Source: JBDZVM01 sp040255675 (GTDB taxonomy: Bacteria > Actinomycetota > Actinomycetes > Acidothermales > Acidothermaceae). From it: DNA of 64,000 bases. The notes under the pieces were generated by a model. That model did no database searches, was not told the origin of the DNA, and saw nothing but the letters and a program-made list of their open reading frames with translations. Made by a program: the position numbers and the translations under genes. Position 1 is the first letter of the stretch, and the number at the start of each line of letters is the position of its first letter. The stretch lies in contig JBDZVM010000014.1 of assembly GCA_040255675.1 (NCBI GenBank), positions 29,494 through 93,493 on the forward strand. Direction: 5' to 3'. Of this stretch, positions 63,724 through 64,000 are shown one piece after another.

Positions 63724-63941
63724 ACCATTCGCCTCCCGCCCCACTCCTTTCATGACCTGGACCTATCGGCGAAAAATGCCTCGTCTTGAGCGGTGCGGCG
63801 CGTCGACGCGCTTACGCGCCCGAATGGCCACCTTCGTGCTCCAGGTGGAGGGCGCCCTTCGCGGCTCCACCAACCGCGTGTTCATTCGCCTGTTCTGAGC
63901 CGTTCCCCAACCCGCTAGTGCGATCCCGGTACGATTGCGGT

Positions 63942-64000
63942 ATGGCAGCACCTATCAAGCGCAAGGTTTCCGTGACCGTCGACGAAGATCTCATTGCCGA
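63942..64000 (+). CDS. Start of a small protein, possibly a ribbon-helix-helix antitoxin (cut by right edge)
   Basis: The 19 visible residues, MAAPIKRKVSVTVDEDLIA, look like the opening strand and helix of ribbon-helix-helix DNA-binding proteins, often antitoxins. A TACGAT -10 element at 63930-63935 sits six bases ahead of the ATG at 63942, so the message may be leaderless. No ribosome site is seen. The gene continues beyond the window. The 188 bases between it and the preceding gene hold nothing else I can identify. Confidence 0.5.
   Translation, partial: MAAPIKRKVSVTVDEDLIA

Overview
The window is a GC-rich stretch of an actinobacterial chromosome. The evidence is the valS-folC pair, two clpP genes beside clpX and tig, an M1 aminopeptidase with a TTG start, a DUF5130/TPM-type protein, many GTG starts and AGGAGG ribosome binding sites. 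I cannot name the genus. No rRNA, CRISPR array, prophage or insertion sequence was seen.

Region 1 (1-38261) is mostly conserved chromosome. It holds folC (cut by the left edge), valS, two related small proteins, the clpX-clpP2-clpP1-tig proteolysis and chaperone block with a candidate ClgR box, a metallo-beta-lactamase-fold protein, tRNA-Pro(TGG), a PAP2-type membrane enzyme and tRNA-Gly(TCC). These are followed by a divergent TetR/DHA2-efflux pair with repeated operators, a SpoIIE-type phosphatase, rpiB, pepN, malQ, an HNH nuclease and an S9A peptidase. Next come a two-component system beside a Ser/Thr/Pro-rich surface protein, a GH4 glycosidase with a sugar kinase, an OsmC protein, a truncated haemoglobin, an MFS transporter, a protein with a degenerate GGDEF domain, a thioesterase, ettA and a secreted membrane-anchored protein.

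Region 2 (38415-58030) is a polysaccharide-utilisation locus, all on the plus strand. It contains a LacI regulator, two large secreted multidomain beta-helix enzymes, a lipoprotein/permease/permease sugar ABC importer without its ATPase, a GH13 alpha-glucosidase, an SDR dehydrogenase, a ManD-like enolase-superfamily enzyme and a CE7 acetyl esterase. The three beta-helix modules share a D-(22 residues)-DD pattern that matches the acidic residues reported, from memory, for GH87 alpha-1,3-glucanases. I therefore propose an alpha-1,3-glucan (fungal wall, mutan or nigeran) degradation locus: secreted enzymes cut the glucan, the importer takes up oligosaccharides, and GH13 makes glucose. The 2221-residue enzyme carries a catalytic module at each end.

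Region 3 (58018-63723) is a surface or matrix locus. It holds an RCC1-repeat/discoidin protein, a TasA/camelysin-like protein translationally overlapping an ER-type (SipW-like, Ser/His) signal peptidase, a membrane diguanylate cyclase with an intact GGEEF, and a second TasA-like domain anchored through a Pro/Ser/Thr stalk. The first two proteins share an N-terminal motif after the hydrophobic segment, suggesting they are clients of the local peptidase. At the right edge a small ribbon-helix-helix-like ORF begins.

Long intergenic hairpins sharing the sequence GATCACGT recur at four places, and short tandem duplications sit on stop codons at three gene ends.
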